Assembly: GCA_965206405.1 (NCBI GenBank)
Contig: CBDBJQ010000006.1
Location: 62,001-126,000 of the forward strand
DNA from: CBDBJQ01 sp965206405
GTDB lineage: Bacteria; Pseudomonadota; Alphaproteobacteria; UBA8366
Length of the DNA: 64,000 nucleotides
Reading direction: 5' to 3'
The notes beneath the pieces are model-generated. The model was given only the letters and a program-made list of their open reading frames with translations, did not search any database and had not been told where the DNA came from. Below, in pieces: positions 18,834-27,401 of the stretch; within the stretch, counting starts at the first letter, position 1; the number at the start of each line of letters is the position of its first letter. Position numbers and translations under genes: made by a program.

Positions 18834-19613
18834 CTATCGGGCGACACCGATCTCTCCGCGCATCAATTTGCGAAAGGAGACCCGCTTGATCACCTCCCGC
18901 CGCAGGCCGGCACTTGCACGACGACCAAGGACAAGAAAGCGGTTCTCGTCGCTCTGCTGCTTTCGCCTGGATTCGGCCCGGCCAGCCTCGATCTGCGAAT
19001 CGTCCTCACCCTCACTCCATGCCACGGGCGGGTCGATATAGAAGACGTTCAGGCCGTTGTCCCAGAAGCGTGACAGGGATTGGTCGATCTCGCGGATCAT
19101 CTTCGGGATGACTTCGAGAAAATGACGTGCAGCCTCGCGGGTGATCACATAGCCCTCGGATCCGTAATCGGCATAACGCACCCTGCCGAGCGTGTGCCCG
19201 GTCTCGAGCTCATGGCAGGGCACGAAGGCGCGGGTGGGATCGCGCCGGTGGAAGAACACCACATCGAACGGAAATCCCCCCCCCCGCTCCAGAACCGAAA
19301 GGATTGCGGGCAGTGCAGGTGTGAAGCGCACATCGTCCTCGAACACCGCCATCATGTCCGGGCCGTTCTCGACGAGATCGCGCATGGCCCGGCGCTGGGT
19401 GAGCCAGTTGGCGATGGAGCCGTTCGGAAGGGGGTACAGGCCCTGCCGGCGCCGGGCTTCCTGGTCGACCTGGGCATAGTTCTCGGGCGAGAGGGTATTG
19501 CCGTCGAGAGCCCTGACCGTCTCGAACTCCAGCCCGAAAGCAGTGAACTCCCGTGCCATCCGCTCCCGTCTCTCCCGGGCTCGCTCAAGATTGATGAGAA
19601 CGAGGCGCATCAC
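18834..19613 (-). CDS. Family-25 glycosyltransferase, copy 2, with a G10 tract
   Basis: This 259-residue near-copy of the gene at 17264-18043 has the same family-25 features (opening LVLINLERARERRERM, EDDV motif, YGSEGYVITREAA). Its codons for the GGG of ERGGGFPFD lie in an uninterrupted run of ten C on the plus strand (19276-19285). Such a run inside a surface-glycan gene is a classical slippage site: gain or loss of one base would frameshift the protein after about residue 112. Function in surface-glycan synthesis is inferred from family and context. Confidence 0.85.
   Translation of the reverse strand: MMRLVLINLERARERRERMAREFTAFGLEFETVRALDGNTLSPENYAQVDQEARRRQGLYPLPNGSIANWLTQRRAMRDLVENGPDMMAVFEDDVRFTPALPAILSVLERGGGFPFDVVFFHRRDPTRAFVPCHELETGHTLGRVRYADYGSEGYVITREAARHFLEVIPKMIREIDQSLSRFWDNGLNVFYIDPPVAWSEGEDDSQIEAGRAESRRKQQSDENRFLVLGRRASAGLRREVIKRVSFRKLMRGEIGVAR
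19276..19285. repeat. C10 homopolymer inside a glycosyltransferase gene
   Basis: Ten consecutive C (G on the coding strand) occur where the sister copy has CCCCTCCCCC. It is a candidate phase-variation tract. Confidence 0.85.
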
Positions 19614-19737
19614 GCTCTTTTGGAATGGGCTTTGTCAACAAAAAAGCCCGCCTGTTGCGCATCGTCGAGAGGCGTGGCGAGCGTATTGATCTCTGTATGC
19701 CCTACCAAGGCTTCGAATGTCAATCAGGGCTATTTGT

Positions 19738-19980
19738 TTATGCGCGTTGCGATGCCGCCCGACCGCGGACAGAGCGTAGCAAACTGACACACCGCACCGC
19801 TTTTTCGGGTTCGATGAGGTCAAGGACCCCGTCTCCATGATGCGGCAGGGCGCGCATCCGGGCTCCCTGCAAGACATTGTAGACAGCAATAGCCAGATTC
19901 GCTTTTCCAATCGCTATGCAACTCTGTTTCTTGGTAGCTGGGAGCTGCTGGAATCTTCTTTCTTCGGGTTCCCGAGATAC
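19738..19980 (-). pseudogene. Open frame continuing in phase after the third GT25 gene
   Basis: Directly downstream of the TAA of the GT25 gene at 19981, the same frame stays open for about 80 codons to a TAA at 19738. It reads as plausible protein (for example AIAVYNVLQGARMRALP and DGVLDLIEPEKAVRCVSLL). I do not recognise the family. Either the upstream stop is a nonsense mutation that shortened a longer protein, or this is the end of another decayed gene. The rest of the 19673-19980 gap shows nothing else. Confidence 0.3.
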
Positions 19981-20778
19981 TTACGGTGGCGTTCGATGCA
20001 AGGCTGGAGAGGTGACCCTCTGGATCATTTTACGGAACATCCAGCGCTTGCGGATCTCTTCGGTTAGGGAGGAGCGGATGCGGCGGAGCCAGGTGGCCGG
20101 ATTCATAGCGCGTGGCGGTTGCCCGCTCTCGTATATAAAGGATTTCTCTTCATCGCGATGACAGACAACCGCAGGATCGAGGGTAAGTGTCTCGAGCCCG
20201 TGCCGCCAGTAGCTGTGAAGAGAATGATCGATCTGATGGACGACCCTGGGCTCGAATTCAAGCAACCGACTTGCCGCCTTCCGAGTGACGACATAGCCCA
20301 GCAGGCCCCACCCCGAATATCGTTCATGTCCAAGGCGGTAATCCCGAATCAGATCCCGTGTCTCACGAAAAGGGCGCCTGGTTCTATGCAGGAAGATGAT
20401 ATCGAAGGGATGTTCCAGGGATTCGATCGCATCGAGGATCTCCGACGTCTCCGGTGCCAGGGTCACATCATCTTCAAAGACGGCTGCCACTGCGGTGTCC
20501 CCCCTCCGCACGCTATCGGCGGCGCTGTCTTCCGCGATGCGCTGCAGCGCCATCCGGTGGCTCAGCGCACAGGCGATCATTCCGTCCGATAGAGGCCGGC
20601 GGCCTTCCCGCCGGCGCGCCTCCTTGTCAACCCTGCCGGCGATTTCCTCTTCGCCAAGGGTGCGGTGGTCGATGGCCTTCAGGATTTCGAACTCGAGACC
20701 GCAGGCCTGGAATTCCGCGACGATCTTTCGCCGTCGTTCTTCGGCACGCTCGAGATTGATGATGAAATGCTGCATCAA
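19981..20778 (-). CDS. Family-25 glycosyltransferase, divergent third member
   Basis: This 265-residue protein is clearly family 25 (MQHFIINLERAEERRRKIV opening, FEDDVTLAPET near residue 100, GLLGYVVTRKAASRLLEF) but only moderately similar to the two duplicated copies. It starts 18 bases after the first GT4 gene ends and is probably the last gene of the asnB-GT4-GT4-GT4 operon. The frame continues in phase beyond its stop for about 80 codons, so the C-terminus may have been shortened. Confidence 0.83.
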   Translation of the reverse strand: MMQHFIINLERAEERRRKIVAEFQACGLEFEILKAIDHRTLGEEEIAGRVDKEARRREGRRPLSDGMIACALSHRMALQRIAEDSAADSVRRGDTAVAAVFEDDVTLAPETSEILDAIESLEHPFDIIFLHRTRRPFRETRDLIRDYRLGHERYSGWGLLGYVVTRKAASRLLEFEPRVVHQIDHSLHSYWRHGLETLTLDPAVVCHRDEEKSFIYESGQPPRAMNPATWLRRIRSSLTEEIRKRWMFRKMIQRVTSPALHRTPP

Positions 20779-20795
20779 TGCGACATTGATGATGT

Positions 20796-22067
20796 TCAGC
20801 TGGCCTGTGCGCTGACACTATCTGTGATCAGCCTGTCATAAAGATCGATGGCCTTGTCAAAGGAGAAATATGCAGCGCGGCGCTGTAAAGATTCTCTATC
20901 CGGCGGATCTTCAAGAACACAAAGCATGGCATCTGCAAGCACATCGGCGTCGCCGACCGGAACAAGAGGTCCCACCTTCCCGCCCTGGAGAATCTCTGAT
21001 GGCCCGGAAGGGCAATCGGTACTGACCGCAGGGCACCCACAGGCCAGCGCTTCGATCAGGGCACCTGGCAGCCCCTCGTGCCTTGACGACATGACAAACA
21101 GATCAGCACGCGCCATGAAAGCGTAGGGGTTGTCCACCCACCCCGGGAGAGACACCTGCGCTTCCAGACCGAGCTCCCGGGTCAGGGTTTCGAGGGCGGA
21201 TCTTTGCTCTCCCTCACCGAGAATGATCAGGCGGGCAGGTCGCAGGCGAGACACCTGCGCAAACGCATTCAGGAGCGTGGGGTAATCTTTTTGCTCCTGA
21301 AGCCTTCCGACAGCCAGGACAACGGGACCCCTACCACCGGACGGCCCAGACAGCCAGGGATGTTGTGGAATCAGCGCCGACAGGCGGCTGATGTCCGGGG
21401 TGACGACGGGATTGTAGATGGTGGTGATTTTCTCCCGGGCGATGCCCGGAACACGGGAGACACCGTCAGCGACACCGTTCGAAACGGCGACGATGCGATC
21501 AGCTTCCCGGAGCTGCCGGTTATAGCGCAACTGCTTTTTGAATCTCTGTGCGCCAATTCTCTCTGCATCACGCACAACTGTTATGAGTGGCAGAGATACG
21601 CCGACTATACATCGACCCATCATGGCCGCGGTTTCGGCCGAAGCAAGATTAGCGATTATGCAATCGGGCCGTTCCTGGCTGATATAGCGCGCGATCCCAA
21701 AGGCCCAGCGAAGAGCGTGAGTGTTCAAGAAAAAACCTGTGTGCCATTGCAACACCCGCCCCAGCCGGAAAAAGGAGCGAAGTTTCGATGCGGGAAAATT
21801 GCCGTCGATGTGGGGAATAATCCTGTTTACGAGATCGCCTGCCGTGTTACGGGTAAGGTCGTCAGGGTTGGTATCAAGAGCAAATATACGGAGATCGTCA
21901 TGCACTTCATCACGAAGATGGATATTGGCCTTGAATAACAGCATGTCGACGGCGTGTCCGCGCTCGATCAGGCCACGCGCGATTTTCAAAACCGAACGTT
22001 CAGCGCCGGCACCATTGAGATTCGGTATCACGATTGCTATGCGCAAAGATGGCTGAGAATGCGACAT
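20796..22067 (-). CDS. GT4-family glycosyltransferase, tandem copy A
   Basis: This 423-residue retaining glycosyltransferase of the GT4 type has the N-terminal NLNGAGAERSVLKIARGL block and a C-terminal GT-B nucleotide-sugar site with EGLPGALIEALACG (the EX7E motif) and CPSGPSEIL. It probably adds a sugar to a lipid-linked or LPS glycan in the cytoplasm. It is one of three copies with a 1281-base period. Copies A and C are almost identical over the C-terminal half, while residues about 103-178 (acceptor side) differ in all three, so the enzymes may have different acceptors (inference). Confidence 0.88.
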   Translation of the reverse strand: MSHSQPSLRIAIVIPNLNGAGAERSVLKIARGLIERGHAVDMLLFKANIHLRDEVHDDLRIFALDTNPDDLTRNTAGDLVNRIIPHIDGNFPASKLRSFFRLGRVLQWHTGFFLNTHALRWAFGIARYISQERPDCIIANLASAETAAMMGRCIVGVSLPLITVVRDAERIGAQRFKKQLRYNRQLREADRIVAVSNGVADGVSRVPGIAREKITTIYNPVVTPDISRLSALIPQHPWLSGPSGGRGPVVLAVGRLQEQKDYPTLLNAFAQVSRLRPARLIILGEGEQRSALETLTRELGLEAQVSLPGWVDNPYAFMARADLFVMSSRHEGLPGALIEALACGCPAVSTDCPSGPSEILQGGKVGPLVPVGDADVLADAMLCVLEDPPDRESLQRRAAYFSFDKAIDLYDRLITDSVSAQAS

Positions 22068-22076
22068 TGATGATGT

Positions 22077-23348
22077 TCAGCTGGCCTGTGCGCTGACACT
22101 ATCTGTGATCAGCCTGTCATAAAGATCGATGGCCTTGTCAAAGGAGAAATATGCAGCGCGGCGCTGTAAAGATTCTCTATCCGGCGGATCTTCAAGAACA
22201 CAAAGCATGGCATCTGCAAGCATATCGGCGTTGCCGACCGGGACAAGAGGCCCCACCTTCCCACCCTGGAGAATCTCTGATGGCCCGAAAGGGCAATCGG
22301 TGCTGACCGCAGGGCACCCGCAGGCCAACGCCTCGATCAGGGCATTTCCCAGCCCCTCGCGCCTTGACGACATGACAAACAGATCAGCACGCGCCATGAA
22401 AGCGTAGGGGTTGTCCACCCACCCCGGGAGAGACACCTGCGCTTCCAGACCGAGCTCCCGGACCAGGGTTTCGAGGGCGGATCTTTGCTCTCCCTCACCG
22501 AGAATGATCAGGCGGGCAGGTCGCAGGCGAGACACCTGCGCAAACGCATTCAGGAGAGTGGGGTGATCTTTTACCTCATGAAGCCTTCCGGCAGCCAGGA
22601 CAACGCCCCCCCCGCCACCGGACGGCCCAGACAGCCAGGGATGTTGTGGAATCAGCGCCGACAGGCGGCTGATGTCCGGGGTGACGACGGGATTGTAGAT
22701 GGTGGTGATTTTCTCCCGAGCGATGCCCGGAACACGGGAGACACCGTCAGCAACACCGTTCGAAACGGCGACGATGCGATCAGCTTCCCGGAGCTGCCGG
22801 TTATAGCGCAACTGCTTTTTGAATCTCTGTGCGCCAATTCTCTGGGGATCATGCACGACTGTTATGAGCGGCAGAGATGCGCCGACTATACACCGACCCA
22901 ACATGGCCGCAGTTTCGGCCGAGGTAAAATTAGCGATTATGCAATCGGGCCGTTCCTGGCTGATATAGTGCGCGATCCCAAAGGTCCGGCGAAGATCGTC
23001 AGCGTTCAGGAAAAAACCCGCGTGCCATTTCAATTCCGGTACAAGCCGGAAAAAGGAGCGAAGTTTCGATGCGGGAAAATTGCCGTCGATGTGGGGAATA
23101 ACCCTGTTTACGAGATCGCCTGCGGTGTTGCGGGTAAGATCGTCAGGGTTGGTATCAAGAGCAAATATACGGAGATCGTCATGCACTTCATCACGAAGAT
23201 GGATATTGGCCTTGAATAACAGCATGTCGACGGCGTGTCCGCGCTCGATCAGGCCATGCGCGATTCTCAAAACCGAACGTTCAGCGCCGGCACCATTGAG
23301 ATTCGGTATCACGATTGCTATGCGCAAAGATGGCTGAGAATGCGCCAT
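22077..23348 (-). CDS. GT4-family glycosyltransferase, tandem copy B, with a G8 tract
   Basis: This 423-residue member of the tandem array has the same GT4 features as its neighbours. It differs most: residues 103-178 carry RLVPELKWHAGFFLNADDLR-type sequence, and the central linker reads GGGGVVLAAGRLHEVKDHPT where copies A and C have GRGPVVLAVGRLQEQKDYPT. The GGGG codons form a run of eight C on the plus strand (22606-22613), interrupted in the other copies. It is tightly packed with both neighbours (9-base gaps), as expected for an operon created by tandem duplication. Confidence 0.88.
   Translation of the reverse strand: MAHSQPSLRIAIVIPNLNGAGAERSVLRIAHGLIERGHAVDMLLFKANIHLRDEVHDDLRIFALDTNPDDLTRNTAGDLVNRVIPHIDGNFPASKLRSFFRLVPELKWHAGFFLNADDLRRTFGIAHYISQERPDCIIANFTSAETAAMLGRCIVGASLPLITVVHDPQRIGAQRFKKQLRYNRQLREADRIVAVSNGVADGVSRVPGIAREKITTIYNPVVTPDISRLSALIPQHPWLSGPSGGGGGVVLAAGRLHEVKDHPTLLNAFAQVSRLRPARLIILGEGEQRSALETLVRELGLEAQVSLPGWVDNPYAFMARADLFVMSSRREGLGNALIEALACGCPAVSTDCPFGPSEILQGGKVGPLVPVGNADMLADAMLCVLEDPPDRESLQRRAAYFSFDKAIDLYDRLITDSVSAQAS
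22606..22613. repeat. C8 homopolymer inside GT4 copy B
   Basis: Eight consecutive C replace the GGGACCCCT-type sequence of the sister copies. It is a shorter candidate slippage site than the C10 tract. Confidence 0.7.
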
Positions 23349-23357
23349 TGATGATGC

Positions 23358-24608
23358 TCAGCTGGCCCGTGCGCTGACACTGTCTGTTATCAGCTTGTCA
23401 TAAAGATCGATGGCCTTGTCAAAGGAGAAATATGCAGCGCGGCGCTGTAAAGATTCTCTATCCGGCGGATCTTCAAGAACACAAAGCATGGCATCTGCAA
23501 GCACATCGGCGTCGCCGACCGGAACAAGAGGTCCCACCTTCCCGCCCTGGAGAATCTCTGATGGCCCGGAAGGGCAATCGGTACTGACCGCAGGGCACCC
23601 ACAGGCCAGCGCTTCGATCAGGGCACCTGGCAGCCCCTCGTGCCTTGACGACATGACAAACAGATCAGCACGCGCCATGAAAGCGTAGGGGTTGTCCACC
23701 CACCCCGGGAGAGACACCTGCGCTTCCAGACCGAGCTCCCGGGTCAGGGTTTCGAGGGCGGATCTTTGCTCTCCCTCACCGAGAATGATCAGGCGGGCAG
23801 GTCGCAGGCGAGACACCTGCGCAAACGCATTCAGGAGCGTGGGGTAATCTTTTTGCTCCTGAAGCCTTCCGACAGCCAGGACAACGGGACCCCTACCACC
23901 GGACGGCCCAGACAGCCAGGGATGTTGTGGAATCAGCGCCGACAGGCGGCTGATGTCCGGGGTGACGACGGGATTGTAGATGGTGGTGATTTTCTCCCGG
24001 GCGATGCCCGGAACACGGGAGACACCGTCAGCGACACCGTTCGAAACGGCGACGATGCGATCAGCTTCCCGGAGCTGCCGATTATAGCGCAACTGCTTGT
24101 CGAGTCTCTGTGCGCCAATTCTCTCTGCATTACGCACGACTGTTATGAGCGGCAGAGATACGCCGACTATACACCGACCCAACATGGCCGCGGTTTCGGC
24201 CGTGGAAAGATTGGCGATTATGCAATCGGGCCGTTCCTGGCTGATATAGCATGCGATTGCAGGAGCCCAGCGAAGAGCACGGAGATTCAGAAAAAAAACC
24301 AGGTGCCATTGCAACACCCGCCCCAGCCGGAAAAAGGAGCGAAGTTTCGATGCGGGAAAATTGCCGTCGATGTGGGGAATAACCCTGTTTACGAGATCGC
24401 CTGCCGTGTTACGGGTAAGGTCGTCAGGGTCAGTATCAAGAGCAAATATACGGAGATCGTCATGCACTTCATCACGAAGATGGATATTGGCCTTGAATAA
24501 CAGCATGTCGACGGCGTGTCCGCGCTCGATCAGGCCATGCGCGATTTTCAAAACCGAACGTTCAGCGCCGGCACCATTGAGATTCGGTATCACGATTGCT
24601 ATGCGCAA
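23358..24608 (-). CDS. GT4-family glycosyltransferase, tandem copy C
   Basis: This 416-residue copy starts directly at MRIAIVIPNLNGAGAERSV, seven residues shorter at the N-terminus than A and B because the repeat unit is interrupted by the asnB end 18 bases upstream. It is the first of the three to be transcribed. The C-terminal nucleotide-sugar domain is essentially that of copy A, with the EX7E motif intact. The variable segment differs again (RVLQWHLVFFLNLRALRWAP), and the RLDKQLR block replaces RFKKQLR. Confidence 0.88.
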   Translation of the reverse strand: MRIAIVIPNLNGAGAERSVLKIAHGLIERGHAVDMLLFKANIHLRDEVHDDLRIFALDTDPDDLTRNTAGDLVNRVIPHIDGNFPASKLRSFFRLGRVLQWHLVFFLNLRALRWAPAIACYISQERPDCIIANLSTAETAAMLGRCIVGVSLPLITVVRNAERIGAQRLDKQLRYNRQLREADRIVAVSNGVADGVSRVPGIAREKITTIYNPVVTPDISRLSALIPQHPWLSGPSGGRGPVVLAVGRLQEQKDYPTLLNAFAQVSRLRPARLIILGEGEQRSALETLTRELGLEAQVSLPGWVDNPYAFMARADLFVMSSRHEGLPGALIEALACGCPAVSTDCPSGPSEILQGGKVGPLVPVGDADVLADAMLCVLEDPPDRESLQRRAAYFSFDKAIDLYDKLITDSVSARAS

Positions 24609-24626
24609 GGGTCGCCTATGCCTTGG

Positions 24627-26510
24627 TTACAGATGTGTTTCGCACCATGCTGCCAGCGCGATCCCACGAAATCCAAGTCGCTTGGACGAAATGTCCGGAT
24701 CCACGAGACCGTGCCGTGAGAGGGTGCTCTTGACCGAAAGGTCCGCTACCCATCCCCGTAGAGGCCCTCTGAGCCATCTATCCAAAGGTCCGCGAAAACC
24801 TCGCTTTGGCCTTTCAAACATGGCGGGTGGGACATGTCGGGCCAGAAGCTTTCGAAGCACACGTTTTCTTCCGTTGATTGTGGTTTTCATGGAGGCCGGG
24901 AGACAAAAGGAGAACTCGATGATGCGGTGGTCGAGAACCGGCACCCTGGCCTCAAGCGATACAGCCATACTCGCACGGTCAACTTTCGTGAGGATGTTGT
25001 CAGGCAGATATCCGGCCGCGTCGATATATTGCTGTCGTTCCGAAGGATCCAAGCCCTCACATTGAGTAAGCCAGTCGTCCATCAAACCCGTCACCAACTT
25101 CGACCCCGGAACGATTTCTGTGCTGCCGTGCGCAAAGAGATGATGCATCATTTCAGGTGTATAAATCATGCGCGCCAAAGGCTTCATTTCCCCGGCCGTC
25201 AACAGCGGTTGGCCACCCGAATGCATCCCTGGAAACACTTGCCACACACCTCTGATAGGACGTGGCAGCACCGGAACAATCCGATGTATCAGCGCTTTCG
25301 CAACCGGCCCGAAATCCAGCGCCGGGTGCTTTAGAAACTTTTCCGCCATGATATGCCGGTCGTAACCACCGAAGAGCTCGTCGCCGCCATCGCCTGAAAG
25401 CGCGACCGTCACCTGCCTCCGCGCCAGGCGTGAAAGGAAGTAGGTTGGCAACAGCGATGGATCGGCGAACGGCTCATCGTGATGCCCCATGATTGCCGGC
25501 CCATGCTCCCGCATCTCTTCGGGACTGATGTAATACTCGCAATGCTCCGTGCCGAGATGCTCGGCAATCTTTTTGGCATAGGGAGCCTCATCGAATCCAT
25601 TTTTAAATCCGATCGAAAAGGTCTGCACAGGTCTTAATGACTGGCGTTGCATGAGCGCAACCACGACCGAGGAATCAATCCCGCCAGAAAGAAACGCACC
25701 GATCGGCACATCGGAAACCAGACGGCGGGAGACCGCATCGGACAGCAGGCCCTCGAGTTCGTCGGTCGCTTCTTCGATTGTGCCCGGAAACCGGTCAGCC
25801 TGCCCCTTGTGCGCGGCATCCTGCAGGGTCCAATAGGGAGTCAGTTCGACATCCTCCAGCAAGCCGTGTTCGACCCGAAGAATTGTTCCTGGTTGAAGCT
25901 TTTTCGCGCTGCGGTAGATGCTGAGCGGCGCCGGGATGTAATCGAGCACCAGAAATGCCCCGACAGCATCGTGATCGATCGTTGAATTGAAGCTGGGATG
26001 GGCGCGCAGCCCCTTGAGCTCGGAGGCGAAGGAAAACCGCTCCGGGGTTGCACAGTAATAAAGGGGCTTGATGCCGATACGATCGCGGACCAGGTAGAGA
26101 CTGCGCTCCCGACGATCCCAGATCGCGAAGGCGAACATGCCGATCAATCGTTCGGTGGCTTGTCTGACGCCCCAGGCTGCGCAGGCCTCGAGCACAACCT
26201 CGGTGTCCGAGTGGCCCCGGAACCGAACTCCCCGCACCTCGAGTTCCCCTCGAAGCTCATCGGCGTTGTAGATTTCTCCGTTATAGGAAATTGTGAATGG
26301 TCCGGAGGTCATCGGTTGCGCGCCGGCTGGCGAAAGATCGATGATCGAAAGCCTTTGATGTCCGAGCCCGACCCCGGAATCGACATCCACCCACACGCCG
26401 TTCGCATCCGGCCCGCGATGCTCAAGCGGGGCGGCCATATTCCTTGCGATCTCTTCAAGCAAAGCCGCTGAGCGCACGTCGCGCTCAACGACCCCGGCGA
26501 TACCACACAT
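24627..26510 (-). CDS. asnB: Glutamine-hydrolysing asparagine synthase (AsnB type)
   Basis: This 627-residue enzyme has the N-terminal glutaminase domain with catalytic Cys2 (MCGIAGVVE) and the C-terminal ATP-binding synthetase domain with the SGGIDSS motif (about residue 273). Members of this family in polysaccharide loci often amidate sugars or modify surface glycans rather than making free asparagine. It heads the minus-strand array, 18 bases before GT4 copy C, which favours a glycan-related role here (inference). The length is normal for the longer AsnB group. Confidence 0.88.
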   Translation of the reverse strand: MCGIAGVVERDVRSAALLEEIARNMAAPLEHRGPDANGVWVDVDSGVGLGHQRLSIIDLSPAGAQPMTSGPFTISYNGEIYNADELRGELEVRGVRFRGHSDTEVVLEACAAWGVRQATERLIGMFAFAIWDRRERSLYLVRDRIGIKPLYYCATPERFSFASELKGLRAHPSFNSTIDHDAVGAFLVLDYIPAPLSIYRSAKKLQPGTILRVEHGLLEDVELTPYWTLQDAAHKGQADRFPGTIEEATDELEGLLSDAVSRRLVSDVPIGAFLSGGIDSSVVVALMQRQSLRPVQTFSIGFKNGFDEAPYAKKIAEHLGTEHCEYYISPEEMREHGPAIMGHHDEPFADPSLLPTYFLSRLARRQVTVALSGDGGDELFGGYDRHIMAEKFLKHPALDFGPVAKALIHRIVPVLPRPIRGVWQVFPGMHSGGQPLLTAGEMKPLARMIYTPEMMHHLFAHGSTEIVPGSKLVTGLMDDWLTQCEGLDPSERQQYIDAAGYLPDNILTKVDRASMAVSLEARVPVLDHRIIEFSFCLPASMKTTINGRKRVLRKLLARHVPPAMFERPKRGFRGPLDRWLRGPLRGWVADLSVKSTLSRHGLVDPDISSKRLGFRGIALAAWCETHL

Positions 26511-26852
26511 CGAGTGCGACTCTATGCGAACCAGCTTGTGGTTGGATCCGGGCTTCTGCCCTCACCCTGCGACAGGCCCACTGTGGAAGCCCGACAATGA
26601 ATACTGATGAAACCATTCCTTCTCATGATGTCGGATCAGCGTCAGGTTTCCTCTTGGATGGCTCCTTTTTCCAAGCGTGTGGCTAACACATGCGCCAATA
26701 AAAGGCGAACGTATAACCTCGCTAGGAAGCTGACTCGATGACCCTCTGAGTTACGAGGGCCGGCATGCAGAAAACATTCTAGCGCCAGCACAACGCCGGA
26801 TTCCCGGCCATCATCTCATTTGAGCTTTGTGCATCTACCGTGTGCACCAGCG

Positions 26853-26880
26853 TCAATGCCGCTTGGTCAATGCCGCTTGG
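26853..26880. repeat. 14-nt tandem duplication
   Basis: TCAATGCCGCTTGG occurs twice in perfect tandem. The unit is not a multiple of three, in keeping with non-coding or decayed sequence. Confidence 0.85.
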
Positions 26881-27088
26881 AGAGAGCCACATGTTTGGCC
26901 AGCGCCTTATCTGCAAGACGGGGTATGTCCTTCCGATATCCGCTGACCTGGCCGATGAGAAATCTCTTGTGGAAAACTACACCATCCAGCCTATTCACTA
27001 GGCGCCGGGGCGCAATAACCGCTAGGGGAATCCCGTAGCAACCACTGCCGGCGGAAACGGAAGACGAACCATCCGCCATCGAAGAGTC

Positions 27089-27115
27089 GGCCCGGAGACC
27101 GGGCCAGCTTTTTTT
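27089..27115 (+). terminator. Intrinsic terminator-like hairpin with no assigned plus-strand gene
   Basis: A perfect 7-bp stem GGCCCGG/CCGGGCC with a 3-base loop is followed by AGC and seven T. It points along the plus strand, yet no plus-strand gene lies between the asnB start and this point. It may end an unannotated RNA, or insulate rpsP from upstream transcription. Confidence 0.7.
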
Positions 27116-27239
27116 GTTGCGGATGATTACATGTGAGGCACACGACTGCAGGATCATGGAACTGCCCTCGTGTCGCTTGGCCGACGGGTTTTGATAGCGT
27201 TCTCCGGTCCTATGCGGCTCCATTGCCCTGCCTTCCGTG

Positions 27240-27268
27240 TTGACTCGGCTTCGGGCCGGACGTAATAA
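27240..27268 (+). promoter_or_regulatory. Sigma-70-like promoter for the rpsP operon
   Basis: TTGACT (27240-27245) and TAATAA (27263-27268) are separated by exactly 17 bases, a near-consensus housekeeping promoter. Transcription would start around 27275, leaving a leader of about 125 bases before rpsP, long enough for an autoregulatory structure. Confidence 0.75.
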
Positions 27269-27401
27269 GGCGGTGGTTTTCGGAGACAACAGTTCTCTGG
27301 CCCCGAGGGGCTCCGCCAGTCCGCGAGGGTTCGCGCGCTGGCGCGTTTCCTGATTCGGGATACTGGCACCTGAGAATGCGGACAAAACGGGAGAATTATA
27401 A

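Larger units (their letters stand above)
18722..19672. repeat. Direct repeat copy 2 (951 bp, contains a GT25 gene)
   Basis: This is the second copy of the segment at 17152-18102. Together with the IS fragment between them the arrangement is repeat-IS-repeat, consistent with an unequal crossover or replication-based duplication after the IS insertion. Confidence 0.93.
20796..24608. repeat. Triplicated GT4 gene array, 1281-bp period
   Basis: Three head-to-tail copies start at 20796, 22077 and 23358, each 1281 bases apart, and include the short intergenic spacers. Long blocks are identical, while one internal block per copy is divergent, giving a mosaic pattern expected from tandem duplication followed by recombination or gene conversion. 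Confidence 0.93.
26511..27239. other. Intergenic region between asnB and the rpsP promoter
   Basis: About 730 bases separate the divergent asnB and rpsP. A 14-base tandem duplication (26853-26880) and a strong plus-strand terminator-like hairpin (27089-27115) are present. On the minus strand an unrecognised open frame (26867 to about 27085, starting MADGSS) contains protein-like sequence such as CYGIPLAVIAPRRLVNRLDG; I cannot name it and it may be a gene remnant. No tRNA is visible. Confidence 0.5.
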
